Shown here: one piece after another, positions 63,363 through 64,000 of the stretch
Numbering within the stretch: position 1 is the stretch's first letter
How the letters are laid out: every line of letters begins with the position of its first letter
DNA from: Hybos culiciformis
Lineage: Eukaryota; Arthropoda; Insecta; Diptera; Hybotidae
Direction: 5' to 3'
Length of the DNA: 64,000 bases
Assembly: GCA_964007475.1 (NCBI GenBank)
Contig: OZ023273.1
Location: 25,779,557-25,843,556 of the forward strand
The notes under the pieces: generated by a model
Database searches by the model: none
Told to the model about the DNA's origin: nothing
Seen by the model: the letters and a program-made list of their open reading frames with translations, nothing else
Made by a program: the position numbers and the translations under genes

Positions 63363-64000
63363 CTCATAAAAAATTGCGCCTAAGTAAATTTTTTTTTTTT
63401 TTCATTTTATTTATTTTAACAAAAGTCATATTTATTTAAATAAAATAAAATATGGACGGATACATATGGGCTTACATTTTGACAAATATTGTTTATCGAA
63501 ATTAAAAAGAGTACTATAATCATAATGTATATGCATTCACAGGGAGTCCCGAAATAATTCAAATGGACATAATTTATACGCAAAAATGACCATAATGACA
63601 TAATGTGCTGAATCAAATCGTTGTTTGTTTGCATTAACGCCATTACTTATTGTTATTATATCAATAATGTAGTTTTCCTCTTAGAAATTATGTTCATATT
63701 TGAAATTTGAAGTAAGCTCTTTGAAAGTTGAAAGCTCATAGACACAAAAAAAATAATAGAAAATGGAAAATGATTTATGACGCATTTTCTTAAAAAACAA
63801 TTTACCATAAAATTAAGATTCGGTTACAAAACAAATTAGTATTAAATTAGTTTTTGGAGAGATTATGGGAAAATTTGAAAAAATAAATTATTTGTACATA
63901 TATCGAAAAATTATATATTTACATATATTGTATATATTTAATATTTTATTTTAATAAAAATTAAAAAAAAAAAGATAGGCATAGTAAATCATCTTTTCTA
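63363..64000. other. Right margin, non-coding
   Basis: AT-rich sequence with no coding or RNA gene signal recognised. Confidence 0.6.

Overview
The window is a very AT-rich piece of a eukaryotic nuclear genome, almost certainly from an insect or another arthropod. Genes are split by GT-AG introns. Four conserved animal proteins can be assembled exon by exon with matching phases: a FEM-1 family protein, a myotubularin-related pseudophosphatase of the MTMR10/11/12 group, the NAP-family protein SET, and the bHLH-zipper protein MAX. The order of insect cannot be fixed from the sequence.

Layout. 1-1,985: left margin with weak signs of a minus-strand gene start; no first exon of fem-1 was found. 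1,986-5,890 (+): fem-1, five coding exons, 5' incomplete. 5,891-11,057: AT-rich spacer with tandem duplications and a 99-bp transposon. 11,058-15,080 (-): MTMR10-like gene, seven exons, first exon not found. 15,081-19,535: non-coding, with a Harbinger-like element. 19,536-23,625 (-): SET, four exons, complete. 23,626-25,668: the 2-kb spacer between the divergently transcribed SET and Max genes, holding a palindrome-array transposon and a second foldback element. 25,669-29,782 (+): Max, five exons, complete. 29,783-64,000: about 34 kb with no convincing protein gene, populated by non-autonomous DNA transposons, two tRNA-derived SINE-like units and microsatellites.

The genes do not form a pathway. 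FEM-1 acts in ubiquitin ligation, the MTMR10-like protein in phosphoinositide regulation, and SET and MAX in chromatin and transcription. The richest content is the mobile DNA. Insertions can be defined with target-site duplications (TSDs), including a triple nest (hAT > foldback > MITE) at 41.15-42.29 kb, a hAT relic at 46.2-47.2 kb carrying the transposase C-terminus, and a Tigger-like element at 48.4 kb.

Three elements (13.6, 23.9 and 62.7 kb) share one signature: ends beginning with GG, 8-9 bp TSDs and arrays of short internal repeats. They may be a Merlin-like group of foldback elements. No CRISPR array, rRNA gene, intact tRNA gene or prokaryotic gene is seen.
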